DNA from: Solen grandis
Taxonomy: Eukaryota > Mollusca > Bivalvia > Adapedonta > Solenidae
Direction: 5' to 3'
Length of the DNA stretch: 64,000 nucleotides
NCBI GenBank assembly: GCA_021229015.1
Contig: CM037777.1
Location: forward strand, 67,012,411-67,076,410
Part shown: in pieces, positions 35,088 to 49,494 of the stretch
How the letters are laid out: every line of letters starts with the position of its first letter
Numbering within the stretch: the stretch's first letter is position 1
Program-made: the position numbers and the translations under genes
Notes under the pieces: model-generated
Databases searched by the model: none
What the model was told of the DNA's origin: nothing
Seen by the model: the letters and a program-made list of their open reading frames with translations, nothing else

Positions 35088-35322
35088 TTAACACGCACCC
35101 TCATACACACTCATTTTGACGCAGGTACCACATAAAGCCTGATCTGCAGAAAACCATAGTTAAACCTTACCAGATTTAATTACAAAATCCTCATTTCCAG
35201 ACCACTGAGGAGCAGCGAACAGCATAAAACCTGATCAGCCTGCGAGTTACTCGCAGGCTGATCTGGTTTTATGCTGTTCGCATAGGTCTTTTCATGGTGT
35301 CCTCTATGAGGGAAAGGGTTAA
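35088..35322. mobile_element. TTAA MITE, family A, copy 4
   Basis: The right end TATGAGGGAAAGGGTTAA is intact; the left end (TTAACACGCACCCTCATA) is diverged. The internal palindrome (~35215-35281) is nearly perfect around TGCGAGTTACTCGCA. Confidence 0.82.
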
Positions 35323-35414
35323 AACTTCGTATATATACAGCATGATTCCGACATGCATAAAACATTAGATTATTTATTACAAATGTAATATATGCAATAT
35401 ATTTGATAGTTTTC

Positions 35415-35934
35415 TTAAGGCAGTTCACAGATGATCGGTAGAAATTTAAAAAAAAAATATATTCTCCCTATTCTCCTCTGATAGTTAGTGAAGGCTTTGT
35501 TTCCTGACAAATAAACTCAGAAAGTGTAGGTCACATTGCACAGGAAACCCTTTTTTTTTTTCGTAAACGCAACTTCGACGAAATATGTTAAATTTAGAAT
35601 ACGATATCCCCGAAGGACACGTTCCGCAAACGTGGCGTCTTCACCAGTTCAAGGTAGCGATTTCGTAGTTCACCCTATGGAGTCAGCGCATGCGGGAAAA
35701 ATGATTGAATCTAAACTAAATACAGGTTTTATCAGTAACAATATAGACTCAGTACCGTATGTGACGTTCTTTATTTTATTTTATTTCTTTTATCTATTTA
35801 TTATTTTTTAACGATCACGGACGGTTACACTGGGTGACCATACGTCTGTAGATGGGTTTTGATAGACGTAATACACACATATAGTAAAAAATAAAGTTCT
35901 AAGTCAATTATCATCTGTGAACAAGCTGCTTTAA
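35415..35934. mobile_element. TTAA element, family B, short copy (~520 bp)
   Basis: Starts TTAAGGCAGTTCACAGATGA and ends CATCTGTGAACAAGCTGCT TTAA. It shares GACAAATAAACTCAGAAAGT, GTGTAGGTCACATT and GTAATACACACAT with the long copy at 22146-24126. It lacks ~1.4 kb of that copy's middle. Confidence 0.75.
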
Positions 35935-36869
35935 CTAAGGGTTTATAGAACATACCAAAATTACGTTATGTTTTCATGTATTACGTTAAGTGTCTCGTTA
36001 TTTCATACAGTACAACATAATGACTTTTTGTTATATATATGCTTGAGCTCTGACGTTCAACACGTAAAGCATCTTATTTTAATGTACGAAATGCAATAAG
36101 ACGCACTGTTCTTGACGGTCAGCTTTCCACTTCATGTCAGCGTTTTTCATGAGAAAAACAAAGACATAATTGCGGGTAATAATCAGGGGTAAGTAATACC
36201 AACATGTTAAGATCCACAGAGGGATGGTCAGGAGTTGACGTGTATGGGATGCTGTGATATAGCCCATTACGCCGGATTAATAGTGATTCTCTTCTAATGA
36301 ATATTACGACGAGAAAAGCCAGGATGGGGTGTGAGGGATAATGCATGTATTTTTATGTATCGTAAATAATAAGTGTTAAATATTTCTAGTGGGTGAATTA
36401 ATTTTCTACGTACACCATACGCATTTTATTCTATCTATGAGCAATCCTTTGTTCAATGAACAAAACAATAATGGAATTAATAATTAAGCCAAAGGAAATC
36501 TCAGACGTCGTTCAGAAGACGAAGAAGGGACAAAAAAACATACATAAAATAATCGTTAGAATACTATCATTCTGTGACAGATAATCGGCGCAATTGCGGG
36601 TTGATGCAGACGGTGTCATTGTCTGTATGGAAGACAATTACCCGGATCAAATGCCGGTACTTGTTTCAGCTTCGATGCCTGTTTATTTCAGTCTGACAAG
36701 CAAAACACAAACGACATTTTCTGAACTGTGTCCTCAGTACCATTGATACACTTAGTTTGCCTATAAAAGTCACGTTATTCATGCTTTGCTTTCCGTACTA
36801 AAGGGGTTGCTTTTGAAGACATTAACATTTCATTTCAGGAAATGCATGCAGCAGTTACTCCCCTTACAA
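35935..36869. other. Intergenic, no gene seen
   Basis: Nothing supported up to the assembly gap. Confidence 0.4.
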
Positions 36870-36969
36870 NNNNNNNNNNNNNNNNNNNNNNNNNNNNNNN
36901 NNNNNNNNNNNNNNNNNNNNNNNNNNNNNNNNNNNNNNNNNNNNNNNNNNNNNNNNNNNNNNNNNNNNN
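36870..36969. other. Assembly gap (100 N)
   Basis: Exactly 100 N, the usual placeholder for a gap of unknown length. Distances across it are not reliable. Confidence 0.99.
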
Positions 36970-37437
36970 ATTTTTTCCCCAGTCACTGATTGGTCAAATT
37001 GAATCAGCAAATTAGACCGGGAATATCCATCCCTTGGTAAAATGGTCTATTGACATAATATGAACAACTTAAAAATATGATACTTGTTTTATTTTTTATT
37101 TTTTTTTTATTAAAATGACATTTCATATCAATATTCTTGACAGGAAGGTGGCTACAATAGGTGCTTTTTTCTATTTATTCATTAATATTAAAGATATTTA
37201 ATCCGTCAAAAATTTATCACAATCCGTACTGTCATTAAAAATACATAGTTATATCAATTTCATCTTAATTGATGTTCCGTGATAAAACAAATTATTTCAA
37301 TAATTATATAAAACCATATATAAGACATTGACAATTTATTGCTTATATCCTTTTTTTTCATCTGATTTTATACAAGATTTATAAAAATACTTTTATTTAT
37401 ATCGGAAATTACGGCGAGTGTGTTTATATTTCGAAAG

Positions 37438-37441
<4 letters not shown>

Positions 37442-37478
<37 letters not shown>
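37442..37478. repeat. (CA)n microsatellite
   Basis: About 18 uninterrupted CA units. Confidence 0.95.
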
Positions 37479-37479
<1 letters not shown>

Positions 37480-40400
37480 CTTCGGTCAAAAAGATGTCTA
37501 TTTCCTCAAGACTGGTCACAATGTACAGATACTTTCCTTTTTAAGGTATATATTATTATATGTTATATTATTATCTTTATTGTCGTCGTTATCATCTGCA
37601 TGGTGTAGAAAAAAGTAAATCTTATCTATGTATTTCATTTTTAAGTAAGAGGATGTTCCGAGATACCTAGTGAAACAACTTCAGATTATACTCCATATTT
37701 CTTTCTTATTGTCCACGTTTTTTTGTTGTTTTTTTATCGAAGTCAAGAACAAAAATGCATCACTATAAGCGTCATATAAGCTAATGAGTGTGTCACCATA
37801 AAAATAACACTAAGTATGTGAAGTTTTTATGAAATTTTCAATGAAGTAAAACTTGATAAGTATTCTGTTTACTAGAAAAAGGGTCCTTAATCAAATTAAA
37901 CGGAATGTTCTAGGGTGGTATGGTATTAGAAAGCATCATAAATTTGTAATCATACTTGTTATCATCTTACGTAGCTTTTACACAGCTTCATTTATCTAAG
38001 AAATATGAACGCAACGGAAAAATATGTATTGCTAATTGAACCTTGAACCATTCATACTTTTCTCGCGACCTTTCAGACATGGTTTTACACTGAGTTTCTT
38101 GGACACATAGTGGGTGCTTATATCTTTTCTTTAAGCTTGTATTTTCTTTGGACAGGAAATCAGCTTTTATGTGAGAAAGAGCTGAAGTTATCTTTACTGA
38201 ACAACGATATTAAAGACATACTGTGGAAGGTAAATCTAAAAATATCATGACTCATTGAGAGTGTTAAAATATGAAACATATTAGAGTCGCATTTGTCGTG
38301 TTCATTTTTCCAAAGCCAAATGTCCAAAGAATTGACATGTTTAAAAATTGGGAAATAAAACAGCGCGAAAAAAAGCATTAATGTGGGTGATCAATGAATG
38401 GCGGATACTTGACACGGATTGTACACACACCTTTATTTGTGGCGAGACCCCGGCTCGTACTGATTGCACATACATCTTATTCATTTTAACAAGAAATCGA
38501 TAAAAAGTACATGCTGAACTGGAATTGTATATGCTAGCACCAGGGTGGTCGACCTTTTTTTTTCTCGCTCATTTGCTATTTGCGATACTAATTATAAAAC
38601 AAACACACATAAACACACAAACACACATGTTCAGTCTTCAATCGGAGTCATTATATATTACATTTTACATTTTATGACTTATAACGCCAGTTATCCAATT
38701 TATCTGGGATTTTTATAATGAAATTTAAAATTTAAAAAAAATGATCAGAGAAAGGGCTATTAGGACCACAGCACCATTTTATTTAACAATATCTTCCGAA
38801 TCAATATTTAATGAATATTAATACACAGCATAATACAATGCATCATCTATAGTTTTAGGGGATTTGTTTTTAAGATAGAGTTGGCAAACTTACAAGCACA
38901 AAAAGCTTTTGGTTAATATTATGGTGTTTTTGTTTTTTTTTAAATTGAAAGTCAATTTGTATGTAATGTACCGATAATTTTAATCAATAAGATGTGTGTC
39001 TCTCTTTATATATTCGAATATAATTGTCTTCGTATAAAATTATGGACAAACGGTTAAGATAGAGATGTTTACCGCCATGAACCTACAGCTCTAATTCTGA
39101 CGATCATATCATATGAAGATGGCATATGTCTGGAAACATTCCAGTAGTTTTTTATTTGACAATCTTTCACTTAAACAACATATGTACTAGTTAACGGCCA
39201 TACATGTGCATAAATTATTTGCGAACCATTGTTAAAACAATACATTGTTGATAGCGTGACAGTTTAATAATGCATATTCGAGATAGAAGGGACCATCAGT
39301 AGGGCTGAAAATCAATCAAACTGTTCCATGTACGGTTGATCTTGACAGAAAAATTGTAATATAATGATTATAATTTGAGGCTACTTTGTACCGACTTAGT
39401 CAGAGAAACGTAATGGAAATAGAATGTGATGCTATTTCAAAACATCCCTCCAATTTGTTAATTACAATATTACGGTTAATAAAAAAAAACGGCGTTTGAA
39501 ATACCTTCAAAGCCAGTATAATTAATACTTCAATTAAATGTTTTTACTATGAACTAATATATTATCGATAATGAAACGGTGGAGGGCAGCAATAGAGGTG
39601 TTTTGACTAGCTACAGTATGAAGTTTTTATTCGAGCTTTCGGTTTAAAGACTCAGAAATATTCATGAATAATATATTATACCATATTATACACTACAAGG
39701 AGATAAGATTTTATCAGTCTGTTTCCCTCATGCCTATTATAACGTGTTTTCGCAAGCCGGGTTCAAATAGTAACAATGATAGATGACGTCATGTACAATT
39801 GAGGCACACATGGGGATTTGCAAGACGCGATAGAACGGGAAAAAGACAAAAAAAAGGCGTTTAATTAGCATGAATTGAATAGAACAAATGTCATTTTTAT
39901 AATAAAAATAAAAGTGATAATAACAATATTGTATTTTCTGTCATTTGTGTGTATGAAACACATATATATATATATTTCATGACAAGGCAAGACATATACG
40001 AAAAAAATGTACATTAAAATGTCATCAACTACATCATACACATTTTTCCCCTAAAACACTACCGAAATTGATTTTAATTTACCGACACCTACCACTCCTG
40101 AACTTTATCAAAGACGCTCCAACTTCTGAAGTCTGAATGATTAAAATCTGTCATAATCCGGTGACAGATAACGAAGTTTGATTGTCACTTAGATAGTTCT
40201 ATATCTTAACACATTTCACAATCTAAAAAAAAACAACAGTTTTTTTCACCAAAAATCATTTTAGTTTTAACTAGTCAAGTCCGATTGCAATCCACCCATT
40301 TCTGTACTTTTTTATTCTTGTCACGAATGTATTATTAACTATGGCAAATATATAATTATCTGTTTAAGAGCTAAAACTGTGATATTTCGAGGGGAAAAAC

Positions 40401-43400
40401 AGAATCCTGTTAAATGTGAATAGGCCCATTTATGAAAACGTTGACATATTGAATATTCTGTTTAATGGCTATTGTGCCCAATACACTGTTTCCCTGTAAC
40501 ATTTAATGTTGTGGGTTTTCAACGACAACACAGGGACTCTAATGAATGTGTCGCCGGATTCCAAACACGGGCACAAATACGATAAAACTAATTCGATATG
40601 TGAAATATCCATCTGTGAATATCTAATAATGAATATCGAATAAAACACGGCACATTGACGTGATCAGTCGACACTCTCATGTTATTTTATCAATATGCAG
40701 ACGTATGACTTATAACAAAAGCCTGTAATCTTCTTTTTATTTGCATGATTTTGAAAAATATATATCAGAGCAACAACATATGTTTCAAAAGTCCTGACTC
40801 CTGCGTAATTGTAAAGTCATACGTCTAAACTGTTTTACAAATGAGTTTTCGGTTGGAAACAAATGCATATGTGCGCCATAAGGGTGCCAACTTCAAAATT
40901 TAAAATTTAAATTATACTTTTTCAGAAAACAAAGCAAGACCTACATGGAATTTAATGATATATTTCTTGTGTTTTATATTATACTGAAGTATGATACTGC
41001 CAGTGGATAAAGTTCGGGTTTGTCTACACCAAACTCCATATGTATTCTTGTTTTCAGACAAAGTCTTGGAAATCTTAATATATCAGTTATTCAAACTATA
41101 CATTTTATGCATGAAATACTATTTCACTTACATAATTATTTTAGTTTGCATCTGGTAACTCTTTATTTATCTAGAATTGCGTTGCAGTGGGATCCAACAT
41201 TTTATTTTCCTGTTGTAATTGACTGAAAAAAAAGGGGCATGAATGTAATACCAGAGGCAAAATGAATAAAAGCATGGATAAATAATGTTGAAAATTAGTT
41301 AATCTATCAAACTACCACAGCAAATAAAGTAAACCTTAGATAGCTTCATAAATACCTGCTGTACATAACTGGATGTTCCAACAAACACATCGATGTTTGA
41401 AATCTCAACAACGATAAATATTGGCCTTCGTTGCCCTAAGTGACCAAATAACACAGTCATCGATACGAGAAATAATACATTATACAAGAAAAATAATATG
41501 TAAAAATCTTAAACTTGTATTTTGAATGCAGATCCAATAAAACAAGAGTAGAAGAACAAACTAAACGAAGCCAACGTTCTCCATTGATCGCCGGAGAGAC
41601 GAGTCGGTGGTAGATTCAACATACATTCAAGAATCCATTAATCAATGTCAAACTAACCCCAGTCGCTATAAATGAAATACCCAACACTTCGTTTGTTCGC
41701 CACGTACATGGGTGTGTGAGTCGACCGTGTGTTGCATGGGGGTCCTTCAAAAATCAAGATTTTATCGTATTTATTCTGATTTGTAATAATTAAATGCATA
41801 TATTAGCGTCAACGACAGAACACCAACAGAAAATGTAAAACGGTTCCACTATTTCGCGCGACTTACAGCACTAAATGTGTTCAAATATATTTCTCAACAA
41901 TGTGTGAGCGTGAGTAGAAATACCCTAATCTGAGAGAGAAAATATAAATAGAATTTAGAAACATGCTTATTGCTTTGATCCTGCTGTTTGTTTTTGCCCC
42001 CCCCCTTTTTTCCCCTTATAATGTCATTTATTTTACCGCCCGTCTATGCTTAAATAACTAAATGTAGTAAATAAAATAAAATATTTAATGAGTATGTAAC
42101 TATAAAACTCCCAGATATGTTCTTGATAGCATGGAGACAACTGTTAATTGCCTTATTGTTGATACCTTTCGAAACTAGAATTACACATTCTGGCGCCTCT
42201 TTATATCCTCTAAGTCACCTTCTGTGGCAGTAGATACGTCAATCAGTTTACGTGACTTTTAAACTATTGTGATATTTTATATTACAACAATATGTTACAT
42301 AAAAATGAAAATAATTTCAGAATTATATTTCTGTCAAAGTAATAAAAAGGCCTCAGCTATGTCGATACCGATATTGTGCTGGAAAGCGTTACTCTATGCT
42401 TCGGCATAATGACTTTCGTACCTTACTCCGGTCGACACGCTGATGTGTTTTCTAGTTTGATTTTCAACGCACCCTTTACACTTATTGCGTAGGTATAGTA
42501 TTACTCAATGACACCACGTGAGAAACAGTGAAATCTTAATCAGCAGGAATATACGATATAACATTTCTTAAGCGGCCGGTCAATAAGACTAAATGGTCGC
42601 TTACTACAGGTGGCCGTTACAAGGGAGTTAAAACTTAATGAGCTGTCTTTTTGGAGGGTTTTAAAGCTGTCTGTTTAAACAGATCGGCCGCTTGTGTCGG
42701 CTTGCAATTTACACCGATCTACTGTACATTGCTCTCTTTATTTTCAGTATTATGGGACTTTAGTGGAAAAGCTGTTACTGAGAAAGCAAATACATGTAGC
42801 ACATTAAACGGACAACTGTTTTATACTGGTTGCGGAGGCTATTTTTGCATAATCAGGATTCTGTGTGTGGATGAATAGCTTATCAAATCATTATCAATGA
42901 TAGCAAATATTGAGGAGCGTCTTTGGAAATGGCACTTGACAGCTACATAGAAAGAAGTCTGCGAGTAACTTTGAAAAAAAAACGTTAACTTATTTTTTCT
43001 GTCGCAATTTACGTTGCTTATTTCCGCCGATAAACGTTTGTCTCCATTACAAAATATATATCTATATGACTTGAGTTAATTGTAACCTTGGTAGCGGTTC
43101 GTTTTTCATATATACGTGGTCGTGACAAGCACAGTTATGTTAATTCAAAAGAAACTTACTGACAATAACAACCATAGCAACCCTACAAAATGTGCTAATC
43201 ATCGATTGATAAACTTATAACAGGATGGAAGAAATATAGCAGGAACTGGAATTGTAAAGATTATTTACCTAAATAAATCCATTATATTTATACACGCACG
43301 TCCACAAAGTTAGTACAAATCGACCATACATTCATGAAAACCATATACTCTGTTACACAATGTTTGCCTCCTCGTGTAATCGGCTATACATTTTATTTCT

Positions 43401-46400
43401 CCTCTGCTTTCAAAAGCAGTTTCAAAATATACAAAATACTTCCGTCAGCTGTTATTGTTCAAAAGATTTTCCCGAAGAACGAAGCTCCAAAATCAGTTTA
43501 TATTAAAACATTCTCGATCAGTATTCATTATGAGCACGACATCAAGTCATTTGTCAGCTTGAACCGACTAAAGTAGATTTCGATTCAAAGCTTATCGCAT
43601 CGAACTCATAAATCAGCTGTTAATAGCTGATTCTAACTGGATACATGCCTCTAGTTCGAGTCGTATTGGCTATTTAGCTATAAGTATGGCACTGGCTATT
43701 TAGCTGCTATTCCTCATTTTGGAGACGGGATGTTGAATCGACTTAGCTTTATCCCGATAATTGAGTTTTGGAAATGTTGCAAGATATTACCTCACGATGG
43801 AATTAAGATGATGTCCTAATATATCAACAGTAAGTTTTAATTTTTAAAAAAATCTAAAGTAACTAAAGTATATAAAAATGTCAGGATGATAAAACGAAGT
43901 TTCAAATGATGCTATGATGATACCAGTTTAACAGAAAAAAAATATATATATGTATATATATTTGGAAAAGCTATACAAAAACGTTGCCTATATGCATATA
44001 AAACATGGCCTTAGATAACTATCAATAATGCGTGACGGAGGTGAAGATAACGATAACAAGTACACTTTGTCTAACGACCTTTATCAGTAAAGAAAGGCCC
44101 TCAACAGGACGCCTCGTTCGTTCGAGTACCAGAGAAAGACATAAAGTTATCAAATAAAATTAATTACAACAGATATGAACTATACATAAAATATATATTA
44201 TATATTACATTAGGTATAAAATAAAGCAGTAACTGTCGTGTACGTTTGTGTAATTAACATGTATTAAACTACAACGTATACTTGGGCATGACTTGCTCCG
44301 TAATGAACAAACTACAAACCGCGTGGATCGTTTTTCTTTGATATTCTCCACAATACAATCTATATAAACGTTCGTATATGTTTTTGTACCCTGCGTGAGC
44401 AGGATGTCCGCCTGTAAGTTATATTTGGCAATGACATATGATGGGTTGGTGAAAAAATGTACACACATGGTAAAATGATTATTTTAGTACGTTCATATAA
44501 CCTCCCCATGTGCTGCAAGAGGTGTGTTGGTCTTGGACCCGTTCTATTGCGTTTGTAACATTGCTTCTTAATTCTTGCCTAACAGGATTTTTGAGGCTAT
44601 GGTGGGATTTGTTGATTGAAAAAAATACAATTAATTGAAATATTCGTTTCACATACCATTCGAGAAAACAATGCATAACTCGAGGAAGCACGACATAACT
44701 CACGAAAATAAAGCATTTTTTTTTTATTTTACTACAAAAGATTTTTAGCACGCTCAGGGGTTTGCAAAATAAGTAAACCTTTAATTAGCACTAATTGTTA
44801 AACGCTATGCTTTACAAATACTGTTTCATACATACACGTTTTCCTGTTAAATACGTCTTAATTCCTTATGAATGTTTCGTCGCAAATATATACTCTTTAT
44901 GTATCTATTTATCAAATTCATCGTCATGGTAAATATGAGAAAAATATTTATAACTTCTACGATAAAGAGATAATTATCATATTTATATTTATCTTTTGAA
45001 TACATCTCGCAAAACACTTTCACAATAATCACGAAACAACAAACAGAATAGTGTCGCATCAGCTGTAATTTATTCAAAACATATAGGGTTACATTGAAAA
45101 CCACACAAGAAAGCACTCCCCTGAGGTTTACTGAAATTATTATTATTTTTATTAAACATTTACTTTTATGTAGCGGTTTTCGAGATGGCAAGACTTTTTT
45201 TTTTATATTTCTTGGTAACTTCTGTTTGCGATCTTCAGATATTCAAAAATACAAAAAATTTAGCATCTTTTTCACTCAAGAAAGACGCCTAAGCGCGTTA
45301 AAGTCATTAAATCGAATATTTCTTTGACTATGATCGTTTCCTGAGTCATTTCATGTTCTTTCTCATGAATTAAAAAGTTCACGAATTAGTGTAAAATGCA
45401 GGTTTAATTTATGATAGGGGTTTACAAGTCATAAAATATATGACAAATCCTGACATGATGTCAGTTCTGTAAGGCAGAGTTTGGATATCATCTGGGCGAA
45501 CTCCCCCAAACCAAGGATCCCACTCTAGCAGTTTTATAGTACCCTACATATTTTACCGGGAGATAAAATAGTTGATTCGAAGTGTATGTATAACGGTTTC
45601 TGGTATATTTACAATAGTAATTACCACTCACTCATACTTTTCCGCTTTATCTTTCCTGATAGACTGGATCCAAAAATCATTACAACAGAGATCCTCTTCA
45701 CTTAAAAAGAGAGAATTGTTTATAAGGATGGGTGTATAAAAACCTTGGACCGTCTGTTGTATACCTGCTCTGACATGAAAATGTTATACAATATTGCCAC
45801 AAGGTTAAGTTTCAACATCATGGAATACATGTATGTATTTGCTTGTTTCCCCATTGGTTGCATGCGTGGATTCGTTTGTAAATATGCTTAAAGAGTTTTA
45901 TTCAAATTATGATATAATAATGGAACAGTGTGTACGGTACTTTTGTATTCAAGCACTTCTTCTTTGAATGTTTTATATTGATGCAGACATTATATAAATA
46001 ATAGCTGTTATCAACATTTTGATCAGAACAAAAGTACATCTACTGATGTGTCTTAAGCAAGCACTATATCAAATTGCATTTTTAAATTAAAAAAAAAAGT
46101 AGCAGTTTTTTTTCCATGTCATTATTTACCTTCTCGAATGTGAAATGCCGAAATTGCGCCTTGAAATGGCGGCAGTTGTCTTATAATAAAAACTGAGAGG
46201 AACTCATTTTCCGATGAATTCTCAACTCGGGGACCTGACAGACTAATCCTATCAATACGCAGTCCTATCTATCCGTGACACATCTGATATGCCAGTACGT
46301 GGCTCAGTCCTTGCTCCACTCGACAAATGTGGGGATACTTATGAATGTTAAATATCTAAGTTGTTATTTGAACAGTTTTACACATTCACATGTTTGTAAA

Positions 46401-46932
46401 CTCCAAGACAGATCACTGAAAAATTACCTTGTTTTGACGACTATGTAGCCTTAAATCAATTCTTGCCTTTCGTTACTTCCATTACATGAAATAACTGCGC
46501 GGTACAAAAACACAATCATAAAAAAAATAACAAAAACAGATATTTATACACATCAAATATATACAGAGACATTTATACAAATAATGAGACATTTAAAAAT
46601 ATTCAGAAATTTATTACTGTACATGAACATCTTAAAGCAGTCAGCTTGTTATGCCTACGCATCTTACGGCGCGGGTAATATACGATCTGTTCATTTTCTA
46701 TCTCATTTAAATGCATGTATTTTATAGCGTCGTGAATAATGTACTCCTATGAAAATTGTACAGTAAATATCATCCTACGTGATCAATATACTAAGCACCA
46801 GGAAACTGTCTTAGTAAACCTTCATTTTTTTCTTTCCATTCCCGATATTTTCAGTTATTTGTTAGGCTTAGCTGTTCTAACAGCTCACATTTTGCTCAAT
46901 GTACCTTGTCTTAAAACACTAACGACGTCACC

Positions 46933-46960
46933 TTTTTTTTTTTTTTTTTTTTTTTTTTTT
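46933..46960. repeat. Poly-T run, 28 nt
   Basis: Homopolymer. Confidence 0.9.
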
Positions 46961-48718
46961 GGTTTGGGGGCAATTTCAATTAGATCGTAAAATTATTTTT
47001 ACCATGGTCATTATTTGAGCAGTTATCGAAATAGCCACGGCACTATATCTTCAAATACGGACCACAGCCTGATCTGAGACAGTCACCCATCCCTTCCTTA
47101 ACCTTCTTGGTCCACACGCATTAATTAACTCAGCGTGATATCTGCATCAAGATTACCTACAGTTCACGTGGTGGTTTCCTGGTCATAGCTTTTCAGCTAA
47201 TTGGGTCATTTACACATTTGTTCAACATGGACTGGCCACAGTAATAAATACCTTCGTATCATCATCACATGACACACGTCAACTGCTTAACTAGAGAACT
47301 GCTGAACTACACAACTGCTAATACACTTTTTTGTACTAATGGATCAACGCTGAACTTTAGTCGTCAAGGTTGGATAAGAAACAATTACAGAACTCAAGGA
47401 TATTGCTAATATTACAAAGAGCTAGTCTAATGTACATGTTTAATTTGTTTCACCGTTTCAAAAGCATTTTAAATGAATTTAATTGCTTACACATTTCAAT
47501 ATCTCATTGTCATTTAGAGCTGAAATTAAGGAGTTTGTTTTATTTGCCTTAGGAATACAAAACTTACTCTATGACGTTAGTACGAGAGACAATGTTAAGC
47601 GCACTGAACGTTTAACTGAAGTGAAAAAAATACCAAAAAAATATTTAAAAAAATCACCGTTACGTTAGAATCCAGGCACCACGCACATGCACTATCATCA
47701 GATACATGAGCATATTCCTCCCGGTGATTATAAATTTATGTACAATTTAATGCGAGTTAAATGTGGGATACCTGGACTTGACATTTCCAAATTTGTTTCA
47801 CATGGTCTGGTTATTCAGGGCAAACCTTTCAAACAAAATTACATGCAACTACATGGGATATGTAAATCGTCCTAGTTGTATTGGACTGTTTACTTTAGAC
47901 ATTATAGAATAAAAAATCAATTGGAAATAACGAATCAAAGGCAGAATCAATCAATTTATTACGGGAACGTTACAGCTAGCTCATCTAATTTGCCAGTCAT
48001 AATAAACAATGTCCTTTTTTCATTAGTCAAAGGTCGCAAGTTCGTGAATTTAAAGACCAAATATTTCCTCCTATTTTCGGATTACCAATTACAATTAAAA
48101 TGCGTAGCAGATGTAAGTCAAACTATGAGTCAGCTACGGGCTATTTATGGTGGAGAAAACTCCTTGTAGATATAGGCTCAGTATGTAGAGGTAGAAACTA
48201 AATGATCCACAATTGGTTTGCCAAGCGGTTGGGTGTTTTTCTCAGGTTTTGAAGAAGTTTGAAAACGCTTCTTGACGAAAGAAAGGAGCTTAAATCGGAA
48301 GAAACGCACATAAGGACATCTGTGACTGCCAATGAAATCATCATCGACAGAAATGTATATGTAACGCCAAAGCCACTGAATAAAGGTAACTATTTGATGC
48401 AAGGATTCATATATTTCCATGTATATTTATTTGTCTAATTAAAAGGAATCAAAGAAGTCATATAGAATATCTATTACCAAACGCGTAGTTTATATAGAAC
48501 GTTCTTTGAAGCTCACATCATACAGATAGGTTTTCTTTCATCAATAAGAAACACAGCCGCATGATAAACAAATTATATTTATGATGTTCGTTATTTTTTC
48601 AGCTACTAAGACTTTCCGTGACATATCACTACTTTTCCTAGCTTTCTCATCGTGATATACGCATTAATATCGGTCTTTTCCTATTCAGCCTTATGTCGTT
48701 TTGAAATGTCAGTAGTAG

Positions 48719-48938
48719 TATTTGAGTTTACCGTCGCTTCGACAGTACTTCAGTCATATAGCGACGTCCAGCTAATTACAGATGGAGGAAGACCCCGAAT
48801 GCACGGAGGCATCCGGGTAGAACCACCGACCTACCGCAAGCCAGCTGGAAGGCTTCCTCACATGAAAATCCGAATGACCCTGCCGGGATTCGAACCCACG
48901 AGGTGAGGGGTTGAGTGAGTGTTAAAGTCAGTCAGTAG
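48719..48938 (-). mobile_element. tRNA-derived SINE, family S1, truncated head
   Basis: On the minus strand it contains GGGTTCGAATCCCGGCAGGG, then CGGATTTTCATGTGAGG and the conserved body to GGTAAACTCAAATA at 48719. The first part of the tRNA-like head and the AGTCAAGTC tail are missing. It is the only clear SINE in the right half of the window. Confidence 0.75.
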
Positions 48939-49494
48939 AATGAATCTACCTTCTAAAAAGCACAAACTATTATTTACATCTGTATGATAATGTACAGTAT
49001 GTTTTCTTACCAACAGTGGTACTTCTTCCAATATTTATGATAAATAATCTTATCAAGAATACCAGTATGGCTCTCAGGTAAATATTTTTAAGACCATGGT
49101 TTATATTTAAAAGCTAAGAATAACAATATCAGTTTATGTCGTTTTTATGTAGTAAATATGAAGGAGTGATATATAACGTTCAGGCCAGGGTATCATATCG
49201 TGTGGATATAAACACAGAGACCCTATAACGTAATGTTCTTTTTGAAATATTTTAGTTCACTCACCAAGCTGACTTCACAACTGTTGTTTTTTTTTTTTTG
49301 GTGGTTTTTTGTTGTTGTTGCTGTTGTTGTTTTGTTTTGTTTTTAAATCACAAAAACAGTTTAATCGATCTAAGACCACAAATCAGCATGGCAGGATTAA
49401 AGACGACGTTTATACCATAATGAAATTTAAAAGTAGAAGAACTTCGAATTGACGATTCTAAAACGCATTGTTGGCATACCATAATATACTCAAA

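Larger units (their letters stand above)
36970..49494. other. Long non-coding stretch, sparse in mobile elements
   Basis: No convincing coding exon on either strand; open frames are short and of random AT-rich composition. Contents seen: the (CA) tract at 37442-37478, a poly-T run at 46933-46960, a short dispersed-repeat phrase at 42570-42620, and one SINE at 48719-48938. I read it as intergenic or the intron of a large gene. Confidence 0.45.

Noticed and set aside
25654..35428. Two minus-strand open frames (25654-25968 and 35180-35428) share a long identical-looking peptide (PHRG-HEKTYANSIKPDQ...)
   Set aside because: Both frames are translations of the family-A MITE and its palindrome; the similarity is that of the DNA repeat, not of a protein.
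36870..36989. Open frame across the N run
   Set aside because: It exists only because the gap has no stop codons.
47687..48169. Two consecutive plus-strand open frames (62 and 97 codons)
   Set aside because: No recognisable domain and no splice sites that would join them sensibly.
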